Shown here in pieces: positions 47,579 through 57,155 of a stretch of 64,000 nucleotides of DNA. Source of the DNA: Chromobacterium alkanivorans (GTDB lineage: Bacteria; Pseudomonadota; Gammaproteobacteria; Burkholderiales; Chromobacteriaceae); assembly GCF_016937655.1 (NCBI RefSeq), contig NZ_JAFHKL010000004.1, positions 310,001 through 374,000 of the forward strand, written 5' to 3'. The position numbers were made by a program, and so were the translations under genes. Each line of letters starts with the position of its first letter. Position 1 is the stretch's first letter. The notes beneath the pieces were generated by a model. The model saw only the letters and a list, made by a program, of their open reading frames with translations, had not been told where the DNA came from and searched no databases.

Positions 47579-47924
47579 ATCCGCCGCCGCGCGGGATCCA
47601 CAGGGCCGGGCTTCCCCCCGGCCCTGGTTTTTGTACGTGCTGCGCTGCCGCGACGGCGCGCTCTACACCGGCGTCACCACCGACGTGGCGCGCCGCTACG
47701 CCCAGCACGCCGCCGGCAAGGGCGCGCGCTACACCCGGCTCAACCCGCCGCAGGCGCTGGCCCTGGTGCTGGTCTGCGCCGGCCGTTCCGAGGCGCTGAA
47801 GGCCGAATACGCGTTCAAGCGGCTGGACCGCGCCGCCAAGCTGGACTTTCTGAACCGCCACGCGCCCGCGGACGGGGATTTCTCAGTTTTCATGTCGTCC
47901 CCCGCCGCCGGCAACACAGATTAA
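47565..47924 (+). CDS. GIY-YIG nuclease family protein (YhbQ-like)
   Basis: 119 residues. The domain begins [26 protein letters not shown], with the GIY-like LYVL and YTG elements, and continues with [12 protein letters not shown] and [18 protein letters not shown], typical of the UPF0213 group. Activity on DNA is reported for some members of that group. It overlaps the TerC gene by 14 bases. C-terminal tail not conserved. Confidence 0.88.
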   Translation: MPASKSAAARDPQGRASPRPWFLYVLRCRDGALYTGVTTDVARRYAQHAAGKGARYTRLNPPQALALVLVCAGRSEALKAEYAFKRLDRAAKLDFLNRHAPADGDFSVFMSSPAAGNTD

Positions 47925-47999
47925 CCAGCCTTAACAAACACTCGCCGCGCGCTCTCCTAGGCTGACATCTGGCAATCATTGCCACCCAAGGAGATCAAG

Positions 48000-48341
48000 A
48001 TGAAAACGAACGCTCGCCCCCTCATGCTGACCGGCCTCTTCGCCGCCAGCCTATTGTTCGCCGCCCAGGCTCGGGCCGAATCCGAATGGCAGAAAGAACA
48101 CCCGCGCCGGGAGGAAGTCAATCAGCGGCTGCACCACCAGGACCGCCGCATCCACCGCGAACTGAAGGAAGGCAAGATCAGCCGCGACGAAGCGCGCAAG
48201 CTGCGCGGCGAAGACCGCGACATCCGCCAGCAGGAACAGGGCATGGCCAAGCTGGACCACGGCCACATCACCCGGCAGGAACAAAAGACGCTGAACCAGG
48301 AGGAAAACCAGGTCAGCCAGCAGATCAAGAACGGCAACTGA
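48000..48341 (+). CDS. Small secreted protein, charged helical, unknown function
   Basis: 113 residues. Signal peptide MKTNARPLMLTGLFAASLLFAAQARA, then a strongly charged, Gln/Arg/Glu-rich helical body with two similar segments, RRIHRELKEGKISRDEARKL and QGMAKLDHGHITRQEQKTLN, each of the form (L-x-x-G-x-I-(S/T)-R-(D/Q)-E), like degenerate EF-hand-type loops. Start chosen for the signal peptide and AAGGAGATCA upstream. A periplasmic role is inferred; no known function recognised. Confidence 0.8.
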   Translation: MKTNARPLMLTGLFAASLLFAAQARAESEWQKEHPRREEVNQRLHHQDRRIHRELKEGKISRDEARKLRGEDRDIRQQEQGMAKLDHGHITRQEQKTLNQEENQVSQQIKNGN

Positions 48342-48358
48342 GCGCGCCGCCCAAACAA

Positions 48359-48388
48359 AAAGCCCGCCAAACGGCGGGCTTTGTCTTT
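48359..48388 (+). terminator. Terminator after the small secreted protein
   Basis: AAAGCCCGCC-AAAC-GGCGGGCTTT (48359-48382) followed by GTCTTT. It ends 17 bases after the stop codon. Confidence 0.88.
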
Positions 48389-48405
48389 GACCAGAGCCTG
48401 GCTTA

Positions 48406-48545
48406 GAACCTGTTTACCATCTGCTGCGCGCCGGCGATACGGCGTTGAAACCGGGCTCAAAATGCTCATGCACTACGTGTACATTCCGCCTTTTCTCTCG
48501 TTTTCGTCTTGTTTCGCCTTAGCTCGCGGGATCGTAAATAGCTGC
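48406..48545. mobile_element. 140-bp miniature inverted-repeat element, copy 2
   Basis: Flanked by a perfect TTA duplication (48403-48405 and 48546-48548) in C-TTA-G context. Left end GAACCTGTTTACCATC, right end degenerate (GATCGTAAATAGCTGC). Same length and closely similar interior to the copies at 12377 and 58788. The right TTA is, on the minus strand, the TAA stop of gltL. Confidence 0.9.
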
Positions 48546-49289
48546 TTAGTGCTGCAGGATCTTGGACAGGAAGTGACGGGCGCGCTCGGAGCGGCCGTCC
48601 AGGTTGCCGAAGAACTCGTCCTTGGCGCAATCCTCGACGATATGCCCCTGATCCATGAAGATCACGCGATTGGCCACGCGGCGGGCGAAGCCCATCTCGT
48701 GAGTCACGCACATCATGGTCATGCCCTCGTGCGCCAGCTCGGTCATCACGTCCAGCACCTCGTTGATCATCTCCGGGTCCAGCGCGCTGGTCGGCTCGTC
48801 GAACAGCATCGCGATCGGGTCCATCGCCAGCGCGCGCGCAATCGCCACCCGCTGCTGCTGGCCGCCGGACAGCTGGCTGGGAAACTTGTCGGCGTGCGCT
48901 TTCAGGCCGACGCGGTCCAGCAGCTTCAGGCCCTTGTCGCGCGCCTCGTCCTGGCCGCGGCCCAGCACCTTGACCTGGGCGATGGCCAGGTTCTCGGTGA
49001 TGGACAGGTGCGGGAACAGCTCGAAGTGCTGGAACACCATGCCCACGCGGCTGCGCAGCTTGGGCAGATCGGTCTTGGGATCGCCCACCGAGATGCCGTC
49101 GACGATGATCTCGCCCTTCTGGAACGGCTCCAGCGCGTTCACGCACTTGATCAAGGTGGATTTGCCGGAACCGGACGGCCCGCACACCACCACCACCTCG
49201 CCCTTGGCGACCTGGGTGGTGCAATCTGTCAGAACCTGGAACTGTCCGTACCACTTGCTGACTTGCTTCAGGGAAATCATTGCGCTCAT
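48546..49289 (-). CDS. gltL: Glutamate/aspartate ABC transporter ATPase GltL
   Basis: ATPase of a polar amino acid importer. It has 247 residues. Walker A GPSGSGKST, Q-loop VFQHFELFPHLS, signature LSGGQQQRVAIARAL, Walker B AMLFDEPTSALDPE, H-loop VTHEMGFARRV. The start overlaps the gltK stop (ATGA). Its TAA stop is the duplicated target of mobile element copy 2, so the element directly abuts the gene without altering it. Confidence 0.95.
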   Translation of the reverse strand: MSAMISLKQVSKWYGQFQVLTDCTTQVAKGEVVVVCGPSGSGKSTLIKCVNALEPFQKGEIIVDGISVGDPKTDLPKLRSRVGMVFQHFELFPHLSITENLAIAQVKVLGRGQDEARDKGLKLLDRVGLKAHADKFPSQLSGGQQQRVAIARALAMDPIAMLFDEPTSALDPEMINEVLDVMTELAHEGMTMMCVTHEMGFARRVANRVIFMDQGHIVEDCAKDEFFGNLDGRSERARHFLSKILQH

Positions 49290-49960
49290 ACAGCCAACCT
49301 TTTTTGCATGCGCTTCACCAGCCGCGAAGCGCCGAAACTGATCACGAAATAGACTGCGCCGGCAAACAGCAGGAACTCATGCGGCAGGCCGACGACATCG
49401 CCCTTGGAGCGGGCCGTGTTGAGGAAATCCATCAAGCCGACAGCGTACACCAGCGAAGTGTCCTGGAACAGGATGATGGACTGTTGCAGCAACAGCGGCG
49501 TCATCTTGCGGAAAGCCTGCGGCAGGATCACCAGCCGCATCACCTGGCCGTAGCTCATGCCCAGCGCGTAGGCCGCGCCGGCCTGGCCCTTGGGAATCGC
49601 CTGGATGCCGGCGCGGACGATCTCGGAGAAATACGCCGCCTCGAACATCACGAAGGCCACCAGGCAGGAGGTGAACGCGCCCACCGGCTCGAAATTGCCG
49701 GTGATCCAGTTCAGCAGCAGCGGCACCACCAGGTAGAACCAGGAGATCACCAGCAGCAGCGGAATGGAGCGGAAATAATTGACGTAGAACTTGGCCAGGG
49801 GCGACAACACCCGGTTGTCGGAGAGCCGGGCCAGCGCCAGCAAGGTGCCCAGCACCACGCCGCCCACCACCGCCATCACCAGCAGCTTCAGGGTCAGCTG
49901 CATGCCCTGCCACAGTCCCGGCAAGGCCGGGCCGATCTGGCTGAAATCGAAATCCATCAC
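49286..49960 (-). CDS. gltK: Glutamate/aspartate ABC transporter permease GltK
   Basis: 224 residues, about five spans, HisMQ-type permease. N-terminus LWQGMQLTLKLLVMAVVGG; the ATPase-contact EAA loop is visible as RAGIQAIPKGQAGAAYALGM; later QDTSLVYAVGLMDFL. Translational overlap with both gltJ (ATGA) and gltL. Confidence 0.94.
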   Translation of the reverse strand: MMDFDFSQIGPALPGLWQGMQLTLKLLVMAVVGGVVLGTLLALARLSDNRVLSPLAKFYVNYFRSIPLLLVISWFYLVVPLLLNWITGNFEPVGAFTSCLVAFVMFEAAYFSEIVRAGIQAIPKGQAGAAYALGMSYGQVMRLVILPQAFRKMTPLLLQQSIILFQDTSLVYAVGLMDFLNTARSKGDVVGLPHEFLLFAGAVYFVISFGASRLVKRMQKRLAV

Positions 49961-50697
49961 TTGCCCCCCATCATGCCGGGAATGCGCACCCGCTGTTCAA
50001 TCCAGGCCATCAGCGTCATCAAGCTCATATTGAGCACGAAATAGATGATGGTAGCCAAGGTAAAGGCCTCGAAGATGTTGGCGGAGAACTCCGCGGTCTG
50101 CTTGGTCTGCGCCAGCAACTCCATCAGGCCGATCAGCGAAGCCACCGAGGAGTTCTTGAAAATATTCAGAAACTCGCTGGTCAGCGGCGGAATGATGATG
50201 CGGAAGGCCTGCGGCAACAACACGTGGCGATAGGTTTGCGGCAAGGTGAAACCCATGGCCAGCGAGGCGTTGCGCTGACCGCGCGGCAAGGCCTCGATGC
50301 CGGTGCGCACCTGCTCGCACACCCGCGCCGCGGTGAACAGGCCCAGGCACACCACCACCGACAGAAAGGCGGAAGTGGCCGGCGTCAGGTCTTGCTTGAA
50401 CCAGGTCTGCGCGCCCTCGGGCAGCAGGTCCGGGATCAGGAAGTACCAGACGAACAATTGCACCAGCAAGGGCACATTGCGGAACAACTCGACATAGGCG
50501 GCGGCGATGCCGGCCAGCCAGCGACTCGGCACCGTGCGCATCACGCCCAGCACCGAGCCCAAGGCCAGGGCGATCGCCCAGCCGGCCAGCGCCACGGCGA
50601 TGGTCCAGCCCAGGCCGGAGACGAACCAGTTCAGATAGATCTCGCTACCCACCCCGGTGGACTTGAAAAACACCATCCAGTCCCAGTGGTAATTCAT
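49957..50697 (-). CDS. gltJ: Glutamate/aspartate ABC transporter permease GltJ
   Basis: 246 residues, MNYHWDWMVFFKSTGVGSEIYLNWFVSGLGWTI (in parts) matches the enteric GltJ start. EAA loop visible as RTGIEALPRGQRNASLAMGF; NSSVASLIGLMELLAQT follows. Pairs with GltK to form the channel. Separated from gltI by 162 bp, a place where a processing or attenuation site would give extra binding protein; the gap has GC-rich inverted repeats but no clear T-run. Confidence 0.94.
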   Translation of the reverse strand: MNYHWDWMVFFKSTGVGSEIYLNWFVSGLGWTIAVALAGWAIALALGSVLGVMRTVPSRWLAGIAAAYVELFRNVPLLVQLFVWYFLIPDLLPEGAQTWFKQDLTPATSAFLSVVVCLGLFTAARVCEQVRTGIEALPRGQRNASLAMGFTLPQTYRHVLLPQAFRIIIPPLTSEFLNIFKNSSVASLIGLMELLAQTKQTAEFSANIFEAFTLATIIYFVLNMSLMTLMAWIEQRVRIPGMMGGK

Positions 50698-50859
50698 GCT
50701 TCACTCCCACAACGCCAGCCCGCCGGGCGCGCTCATGCGCCGACGGGCCGCGGCCCGGCGCAAGCGCCCGGCCACACACAAAGAAAGCGGGTACGGCCGT
50801 GCGCCCCGGCTCCGCGCGCAACGGCGAGGAGGACAGGGCGGCGGCGCGCCAACCGCGAC

Positions 50860-51765
50860 TTACATCTGCTCGGCAGACTTGTCGGTCGGCTTGGCGATCA
50901 GCTCCTTGAATTCATCGGACATCGGGAAGTTCAGGTTCAGCCCCTTGGGCGGCACCGGGCTGGTGAACCACTTGGCGTAGATCTTGTTGACCTCGCCGGA
51001 CTTGAAGGTGTTGCTCAGCGCGGCGTCCACCACCTTCTTGAAGGCGGGGTCTTCCTTGCGCATCATGCAGCCGTAGATCTCGTAGGATTGGGCCTTGCCG
51101 GTCACCACCCAGTTGGCCGGGCTCTTGGCCTTGGCCATCTCGCCGTACAGCAGCGCGTCGTCCATCATGAAGGCCGCGGCGCGGCCGGACTCCAGCATCA
51201 GGAAGGATTCGCCGTGATCCTTGGCCGAGATGATGTTCATGCCCAGCTTCTTGTCGGCGTTCATCGCCTTTATCAGGCGCTCGGAGGTGGTGCCGGCGGT
51301 GGTGACCACGTTCTTGCCCTTCAGGTCCGGGAAGTCCTTGATGCCCGAGGTCTTGGCGGTCAGCAGACGGGTGCCGATCTCGAAGATGCCCACCGAGAAC
51401 GCCACTTGCTTCTGACGTTCCACGTTATTGGTGGTGGAGCCGCACTCCAGATCCACGGTGCCGTTCTGCACCAGCGGGATGCGGGTCTGCGAGGTCACCA
51501 GATTGTACTTGACCTGCAGGTTGGGCATTTTCAGCTCTTTTTTCACCTGCTCGACCACTTTATTGGCCAGGTCAACCGAGTAGCCCACCGGCTTCTGGTT
51601 GTTGTCGTAGTAGGAAAACGGAATGGACGCGTCGCGGTTGCCCAGGACGATCACGCCGGAATCCTTGATCTTCTTCAGGGTGCCGGTCAGTTCGGCGGCC
51701 ATGGCCGGCGCGGCGCAGAAGGCGCCCAGAGTGGCGGCACAGATCAGGGTGGAGCGAATACGCAT
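50860..51765 (-). CDS. gltI: Glutamate/aspartate ABC transporter substrate-binding protein GltI
   Basis: Periplasmic binding protein, 301 residues. Signal peptide MRIRSTLICAATLGAFCAAPAMA. Type II fold with LGNRDASIPFSYYDNNQKPVGYSVDL (in parts), VDLECGSTTNNVERQKQVAFSVGIF and the C-terminal KWFTSPVPPKGLNLNFPMSDEFKEL. Good AAAGGAGAAAC ribosome site. First gene of gltIJKL. Confidence 0.95.
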   Translation of the reverse strand: MRIRSTLICAATLGAFCAAPAMAAELTGTLKKIKDSGVIVLGNRDASIPFSYYDNNQKPVGYSVDLANKVVEQVKKELKMPNLQVKYNLVTSQTRIPLVQNGTVDLECGSTTNNVERQKQVAFSVGIFEIGTRLLTAKTSGIKDFPDLKGKNVVTTAGTTSERLIKAMNADKKLGMNIISAKDHGESFLMLESGRAAAFMMDDALLYGEMAKAKSPANWVVTGKAQSYEIYGCMMRKEDPAFKKVVDAALSNTFKSGEVNKIYAKWFTSPVPPKGLNLNFPMSDEFKELIAKPTDKSAEQM

Positions 51766-51888
51766 GAAGTTTCTCCTTTTTCACTTCCTGTGATAGACAG
51801 CCCCCGCCGACAAGGACGGGGACGGACGACTCTTTGTAGTGCGGCGGGCGCTGAACGCCCGCTCGTATTTTTGCTTTACAACGCCCCG

Positions 51889-52686
51889 TTACGGGCGTTT
51901 GACCTTATGGCCTTTCCCGCTCAGATAATTGGCCAGACGGACGTAATCCTCCACCGGCAGGTTTTCAGGCCGCAGCCCGGGGTCCAGCTCCAGCGCGGCG
52001 AAGCCGTCCGCGTCCAGCAGGCCCTTCAGGTTGTTCTTCAGCGTCTTGCGCCGCTGCGAGAACGCCGTGGTCACCACCTGCTCCAGCAGCGCCTCGTCGA
52101 CGGCCACGCCGCAACGGCCCGGCGCCGGAATCATCCGCACTACCGCGGAATCCACCTTCGGAGGCGGCCAGAACGCTTCCGGCGGCACATGCAGGATGTT
52201 CTCCATTTCAAAACGGTACTGCAACATCACCGTCAGCCGGCCGTAGTCGGTGGTGGACGGCTCCGCCACCATGCGTTCGATCACTTCTTTTTGCAACATG
52301 AAGTGCATGTCGGTGACTTTCTGGCCGTAAGCGGCCAGATGGAACAGCAAGGGCGTGGAAATATTGTACGGCAGATTGCCGACGATCTTCAGCTTGCCCT
52401 CCGCCACCGAGGCGAAGTCGAAAGCCAGCGCGTCGCCGGCGTGGATGCTCAGGCGCTCGGCCGGAAACTCCTTCTGCAGGCGGCTGATGATGTCGCGGTC
52501 TATCTCCACCACGTGCAGATGCTTGAGCGCGGCCAGCAGCGGCTTGGTGATCGCGCCCAGGCCGGGGCCGATCTCGATGACGACGTCGTCCGGCTGCGGA
52601 TTCACCGCGTGCACGATGTTGGCGATGACGCTGGCGTCCTGCAGGAAATTCTGGCCGAAGCGCTTGCGCGGAATATGTTTGTTCAT
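51889..52686 (-). CDS. rsmA: 16S rRNA (A1518/A1519-N6,N6)-dimethyltransferase RsmA (KsgA)
   Basis: Adds two methyl groups to each of two adjacent adenosines near the 16S 3' end. It has 265 residues: [21 protein letters not shown] motif [16 protein letters not shown], catalytic [16 protein letters not shown], and the C-terminal [12 protein letters not shown]. Upstream of gltI on the same strand with a 123-bp gap that holds a GCGGGCG-N5-CGCCCGC hairpin (51844-51862) lacking a minus-strand U-run. Confidence 0.95.
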   Translation of the reverse strand: MNKHIPRKRFGQNFLQDASVIANIVHAVNPQPDDVVIEIGPGLGAITKPLLAALKHLHVVEIDRDIISRLQKEFPAERLSIHAGDALAFDFASVAEGKLKIVGNLPYNISTPLLFHLAAYGQKVTDMHFMLQKEVIERMVAEPSTTDYGRLTVMLQYRFEMENILHVPPEAFWPPPKVDSAVVRMIPAPGRCGVAVDEALLEQVVTTAFSQRRKTLKNNLKGLLDADGFAALELDPGLRPENLPVEDYVRLANYLSGKGHKVKRP

Positions 52687-52863
52687 GAAATCTGCTAATC
52701 AGTGCAAAGAACGGAGAAGCGCCGGACAGCTTGCCGTCGCGCCTCATTGTCGAAATCAACTCTCAAAATTTGGGCCAATTGTCTGCCGATTGTAGGCTGC
52801 CCGACAAGAGCTAAAGCCGGGCCGGCGCCACAAATCTCACAATACATGCCAAACACTTGAAAA

Positions 52864-54045
52864 TCAGTGAGGATTTTCCCGAATCGCCGCGGCGGGACGG
52901 GTCAGCCAGCGGCACAGGCCGGCCAGCAGCAGCACCGTCGCGCCCAGCGCCCATTCGCCCGGCAGCGGCAAGGCGGCCAGGCCCGCCGACACGCCGGCGG
53001 CGAACAGCATCTGGCCGCAGCCCAGCAAGGCGGCGGCGCGGCCGGCCGCCTGGGAAAACGGCGCCATCGCCATGCCGCTGGCCGGCCCCAGCGTCCAGGC
53101 GAAACCGACGCTCAGCACGCCTATCGGCAACATATAGTGCCAAGCGCCCGGCTGCCCCGACAGCGCCAGCAGCAAGACGCCGGCCAGCAACATGATGTTG
53201 AGGCCGTAACGCAACATCGCCTTCTGGCCGAAGCGGCCGATCAGCTTCAGGCCCAGGAAGCTGGCCGCCATCACCAGCAGCGCGTTGCCGCCGAACAGCA
53301 GGCCGAAGGTGGTGGCGTCCACTCCGCCGCGCTCGATCAGCACCGCCGGCGCCAGCGTCACATAGCTGACGATCAAGGCCAGCGCCGCGCAGCAGCAAGC
53401 GCCGTAGCGGCGCAGCGCCGGCGTCGCCAGCACCTGGCGCATGCCTATCGCCGGGCCGCCGTCGGCATGCGACATGTCGGGGCGGGTTTCCGGCATCTTC
53501 CACGCCAGCCACGCCGTCGCCAGCACCGCGCTGCCCGCCAGCGCCAGGAAGCAGGACTGCCAGCCCCAGCGCGCGGTCAGCCAGCCGCCCAGCAAGGGCG
53601 CCATCGCCGGCACCACGTTCAGGGCGGCGTTGAGCAGGCTGTAGCGCTGGGCGGCGGCATTGCCGGAAAAGCAATCGCGCACCAGGGTGAACGCGCACAC
53701 CGAGCTGGCGCTGGCGCCCAGGCCCTGCAGCGCGCGCAGCCCCAGGAATCCGCCCAGGCTGTCGCTGCGGCTGGCCAGGAAGGCCGCCGCCGCGTACAGC
53801 AGCAGGCCTCCCAAGGCCACCGGCTTGCGACCGAAGCGGTCCGCCAGCGGGCCGAACAGCAACTGCCCCAGCCCCAGGCTGAAGATGAACACGCTGAGGC
53901 TGATCGCGACATCGGCCTGGAAGTGCCGCTGCATCGCCGGCATCGCCGACAGGTAAAGATCGATGCCCAGAGGATTGAACAGGATCAACAGGATGGCCGC
54001 CATGGTGGCGGCGCGGGCAAACGGGGAAACGCTGGAATTCGGCAT
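52864..54045 (-). CDS. Bcr/CflA family drug-type exporter (MFS)
   Basis: 393 residues, 12 spans. MFS motif A as GPLADRFGRKPVALGG, the family opening ILFNPLGIDLYLSAMPAMQRHF, motif C-like LLNAALNVVPAMAPLLGGWL. Related to bicyclomycin and sulfonamide exporters, but substrate unknown. I chose MPNSSVSPF (54045) because it gives the family N-terminus; the frame extends 41 codons upstream without family likeness. Divergent from maf. Confidence 0.9.
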   Translation of the reverse strand: MPNSSVSPFARAATMAAILLILFNPLGIDLYLSAMPAMQRHFQADVAISLSVFIFSLGLGQLLFGPLADRFGRKPVALGGLLLYAAAAFLASRSDSLGGFLGLRALQGLGASASSVCAFTLVRDCFSGNAAAQRYSLLNAALNVVPAMAPLLGGWLTARWGWQSCFLALAGSAVLATAWLAWKMPETRPDMSHADGGPAIGMRQVLATPALRRYGACCCAALALIVSYVTLAPAVLIERGGVDATTFGLLFGGNALLVMAASFLGLKLIGRFGQKAMLRYGLNIMLLAGVLLLALSGQPGAWHYMLPIGVLSVGFAWTLGPASGMAMAPFSQAAGRAAALLGCGQMLFAAGVSAGLAALPLPGEWALGATVLLLAGLCRWLTRPAAAIRENPH

Positions 54046-54293
54046 CGGGGTATGACGGCAGGGGATGGAGAAGCAAGCCGCCATGATACCGGGGAGCGCG
54101 CGTCGCCGCAGCAGGACGCCGGAAAAAAACTCGGCCGCGCACCGCCTCCGCGCCTTTAAAAACAGCAAATTGACGCCATGTAAGCCGGAACGCTCCGGCC
54201 AGAAAACGCCCGGAGCCTGATGGATTCGTTGGTTGCGGCATCACGCGTCTGGTAACCTAGACGGCGACCGAAAGAACAAATGAGCAGACTATC

Positions 54294-54890
54294 ATGACCG
54301 CAAATGACACCCGGATTTACCTGTCTTCCGGCAGCCCGCGCCGCCGCGAAATTCTGGAACAGTTGGGCATGCACCTGGAACGCATCCACGCCGACATCGA
54401 CGAATCGGTGCGGCCCGGCGAATCCGCCGTCGCCTACACCGAGCGGCTGGCGCTGTCCAAGGCCGAGGCCGGCTGGCGGGTGGTGATGTCTTGCGGACTG
54501 CCGTCGCGGCCCTTGCTGGCCGCCGACACCACGGTGGCGATGGACGGCGAAATCTTCGGCAAGCCGGAAAACGCCGACGACGCCCGCCGCATGCTGCGCG
54601 CCTTCTCCGGCCGCAGCCATCAGGCCATCACCAGCGTGGCGGTGCGCGAAGGCGAACAGGTCAGCCTCAAGACCTCGGTGACCGAGGTGTTCTTCCGCCC
54701 GCTCAGCGAGCAGGACATCGAACGCTACCTGGACAGCGGCGAGCCTTTCGACAAGGCCGGCGCCTACGGCATCCAGGGCAAGGCCGGCGTCTTCGTCGAA
54801 CGCATCCACGGCAGCCACAGCGGCGTGATGGGCCTGCCTATCTTCGAGACCGCGGCGCTGCTGAGCGAATTCGGCTTCCAGTTTCCATGA
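54294..54890 (+). CDS. maf: Maf-type nucleoside triphosphate pyrophosphatase (YhdE-like, dTTP/UTP)
   Basis: House-cleaning pyrophosphatase. It has 198 residues with IYLSSGSPRRREILEQLG, the acidic catalytic stretch LAADTTVAMDGEIFGKP, and FDKAGAYGIQGKAG plus GSHSGVMGLP, which resemble the dTTP/UTP-specific YhdE group more than the m7GTP-specific YceF group. Followed immediately by rng, the same pairing as in E. coli. Confidence 0.93.
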   Translation: MTANDTRIYLSSGSPRRREILEQLGMHLERIHADIDESVRPGESAVAYTERLALSKAEAGWRVVMSCGLPSRPLLAADTTVAMDGEIFGKPENADDARRMLRAFSGRSHQAITSVAVREGEQVSLKTSVTEVFFRPLSEQDIERYLDSGEPFDKAGAYGIQGKAGVFVERIHGSHSGVMGLPIFETAALLSEFGFQFP

Positions 54891-54907
54891 GCGCGCGGGG
54901 GACCACC

Positions 54908-56404
54908 ATGCTGCATCAATCGATACCCCTGCCGCGCGATCTGCCGCGCCCCAAGGAACAAATCCTGGTCAACATCACCCCGCAGGAAACCCGGGTGGCG
55001 GTGCTGGAAGACGCCGTGGTCCAGGAACTGCACGTGGAGCGCGCCGCCAGCCGCGGCATCGTCGGCAACATCTACCTGGGCCAGGTCAAGCGCGTGCTGC
55101 CCGGCATGCAGAGCGCCTTCATTGAAATCGGCCTGGAGCGCGCGGCCTTCCTGCACATCGCCGACGTGCTGGAGCAACGTCAGCACCCGACCGAGCCTCA
55201 GCGCATCGAGAAAATGCTGTTCGAAGGCCAGACCGTGCTGGTTCAGGTGATCAAGGACCCGATAGGCACCAAGGGCGCGCGGCTGTCCACTCAGATCTCG
55301 CTGGCCGGCCGCTTCCTGGTGCACCTGCCTCAGGAAGAGCATATCGGCGTATCGCAGAAGATAGACAGCGAAAGCGAGCGCCACAATCTGAAGTCCAGGC
55401 TGGAAAAGCTGTTGCCGGCCAACAGCCCGCGCGGCTACATCATCCGCACCAGCGCCGAAACCGCGCGCGACGACGAACTGGCCGCCGACATCGACTACCT
55501 GTCCAAGCTGTGGTCCGACATCCGCCACAAGTCCCAGCACCTGCCGGCGCAAAGCCTGCTTTACGAAGACCTGCCGCTGGCGGTGCGCGTGCTGCGCGAC
55601 ATGGTCAGCGACTTCACCGACAAGGTGGTGGTGGACTCCACCGAGAACTACAGCCGCATGGTGGAGTTCGCCGAGCAATACGTGCAGATCGCCGTCGACA
55701 AGATCGAACGCTACAGCGGCGAACGGCCGCTGTTCGAGCTGCACGGCATCGAGGCCGAGATCGACAAGGCGCTGGCGCGCCGCGTCAACCTCAAGTTCGG
55801 CGGCTACCTGATCATCGACCAGACCGAGGCGATGACCACCATAGACGTCAACACCGGCGGCTTCGTCGGCAACCGCAACTTCGACGAAACCATCTTCAAG
55901 ACCAATCTGGAAGCCACCCAGACCATCGCCCGGCAACTGCGGCTGCGCAATCTGGGCGGCATCATCATCGTCGACTTCATCGACATGGACAACGACGAGC
56001 ACCAGTCCGCGGTGCTGGCGGAGCTGGCCAAGGCGATGGCGCGCGACCGCACCCGCGTCACCCTCAACGGCTTCACCAGCCTGGGCCTGGTGGAAATCAC
56101 CCGCAAGCGCACCCGCGAAAGCCTGGCCCACGTGCTGTGCGAGCCCTGCCCCACCTGCCAGGGCCGCGGCGAGATCAAAACCGCGCAGACCGTGTGCTAC
56201 GAGATCCAGCGCGAAATCGTGCGCGAGGCGCGCCAGTTCGACGCCAAGGGCTACCGCATCCTGGCCGCGCAATCGGTGATCGACATGTTCATAGACGAGG
56301 AATCGCAAAGCCTGGCGATGCTGATCGACTTCATCGGCAAGCCGATCTCGCTGTCGGTGGAGACCACCTACACCCAGGAGCAATTCGACGTCGTCCTGTT
56401 GTAG
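54908..56404 (+). CDS. rng: Ribonuclease G
   Basis: Endoribonuclease that matures the 16S rRNA 5' end. It has 498 residues. S1 RNA-binding domain GIVGNIYLGQVKRVLPGMQSAFIEIGLERAAFLH (in parts, about 48-80), RNase E/G catalytic region with the two metal aspartates in TTIDVNTGGFVGN and IIVDFIDMDND, and the zinc-link CPTCQGRG. I chose ATG 54908 (MLHQSIPLP) with GGGGGA upstream; an ATG at 54887 overlaps the maf stop and is the alternative. Confidence 0.93.
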   Translation: MLHQSIPLPRDLPRPKEQILVNITPQETRVAVLEDAVVQELHVERAASRGIVGNIYLGQVKRVLPGMQSAFIEIGLERAAFLHIADVLEQRQHPTEPQRIEKMLFEGQTVLVQVIKDPIGTKGARLSTQISLAGRFLVHLPQEEHIGVSQKIDSESERHNLKSRLEKLLPANSPRGYIIRTSAETARDDELAADIDYLSKLWSDIRHKSQHLPAQSLLYEDLPLAVRVLRDMVSDFTDKVVVDSTENYSRMVEFAEQYVQIAVDKIERYSGERPLFELHGIEAEIDKALARRVNLKFGGYLIIDQTEAMTTIDVNTGGFVGNRNFDETIFKTNLEATQTIARQLRLRNLGGIIIVDFIDMDNDEHQSAVLAELAKAMARDRTRVTLNGFTSLGLVEITRKRTRESLAHVLCEPCPTCQGRGEIKTAQTVCYEIQREIVREARQFDAKGYRILAAQSVIDMFIDEESQSLAMLIDFIGKPISLSVETTYTQEQFDVVLL

Positions 56405-56409
56405 CCGCG

Positions 56410-57120
56410 ATGCCATCCCGCCCGCCGCGTCCGGCGGCCCGGCTGCCGCGCCTGTTGGCGCGCGCGGCGCTGGGCCTGCTGGCGCCGATTCCGCTCTACC
56501 TGCTCGCCGCGCTGGCGTTTGGGCTGCTGCCGGTCAACCTGGACTGGCGGCAGGACGACGCCGGCGTTCCGGTCTATCTGGACAGCAACGGCGTGCACGC
56601 CGGCCTGCTGCTGCCCCGCCGCGCCCCGGGCATGGACTGGGACGGGACCTTCTCCCCGCGGCATCCGCGGGCCGGGCCCAATCTGGACAAACTGCCCTAT
56701 GTGGGCATAGGCTGGGGCAGCCGCAGCTTTTTCCTAGAAACGCGGGACTGGTCCGACCTCACCCCCGGCAAAGCGCTTTACGCCTTGTCCGGACTGGACG
56801 GCGCCGTGTTGCACGTGGAATACCTGCCGATGCCGCGCGAAGGCGCCGCCACCCGGCGCCTGCTGCTCGCGCCGGAACAATACCGTCGGCTGACCGGCTT
56901 CATCCAGGCCGCCGTCGCCCGCGACGCGGCCGGACAGGCCCTGTGGATGCGGGGCTATCATTATCATGATCAGGACGCGTTTTACCTGGCCCAAGGCCGC
57001 TACAGCCCGTTGACCACCTGCAACCAGTGGGTGCGCGACGCGCTGGCCGCCAGCGGCGTGCGCACCGCCTGGTGGTCCCCGTTCGACCGCGCACTATTCT
57101 GGCAATTGAAAGACCGCTGA
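56410..57120 (+). CDS. DUF2459 (TIGR02117) family protein
   Basis: 236 residues. One N-terminal membrane span (LLAPIPLYLLAALAFGLLPV), then the DUF2459 core VYLDSNGVHAGLLLPRR, YVGIGWGSRSFFLETRDWSDLTPGKAL (in parts), and TTCNQWVRDALAASGVRTAWWSPFD. The conserved Asn-His and Cys-Asn residues suggest an NlpC/P60-like hydrolase fold, which is an inference. Five bases after rng, so probably in the same transcript. Function unknown. Confidence 0.85.
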   Translation: MPSRPPRPAARLPRLLARAALGLLAPIPLYLLAALAFGLLPVNLDWRQDDAGVPVYLDSNGVHAGLLLPRRAPGMDWDGTFSPRHPRAGPNLDKLPYVGIGWGSRSFFLETRDWSDLTPGKALYALSGLDGAVLHVEYLPMPREGAATRRLLLAPEQYRRLTGFIQAAVARDAAGQALWMRGYHYHDQDAFYLAQGRYSPLTTCNQWVRDALAASGVRTAWWSPFDRALFWQLKDR

Positions 57121-57155
57121 GGCCGCGCCGCCCCAGCGGATGGGAGTTTCGCACA

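Noticed and set aside
51844-51862. A terminator between rsmA and gltI
   Set aside because: The hairpin has a T-rich stretch only on the plus strand, while both flanking genes are on the minus strand.
54764-56416. A 550-codon open frame on the minus strand
   Set aside because: Antisense to rng; codon pattern is a shadow of the real gene.
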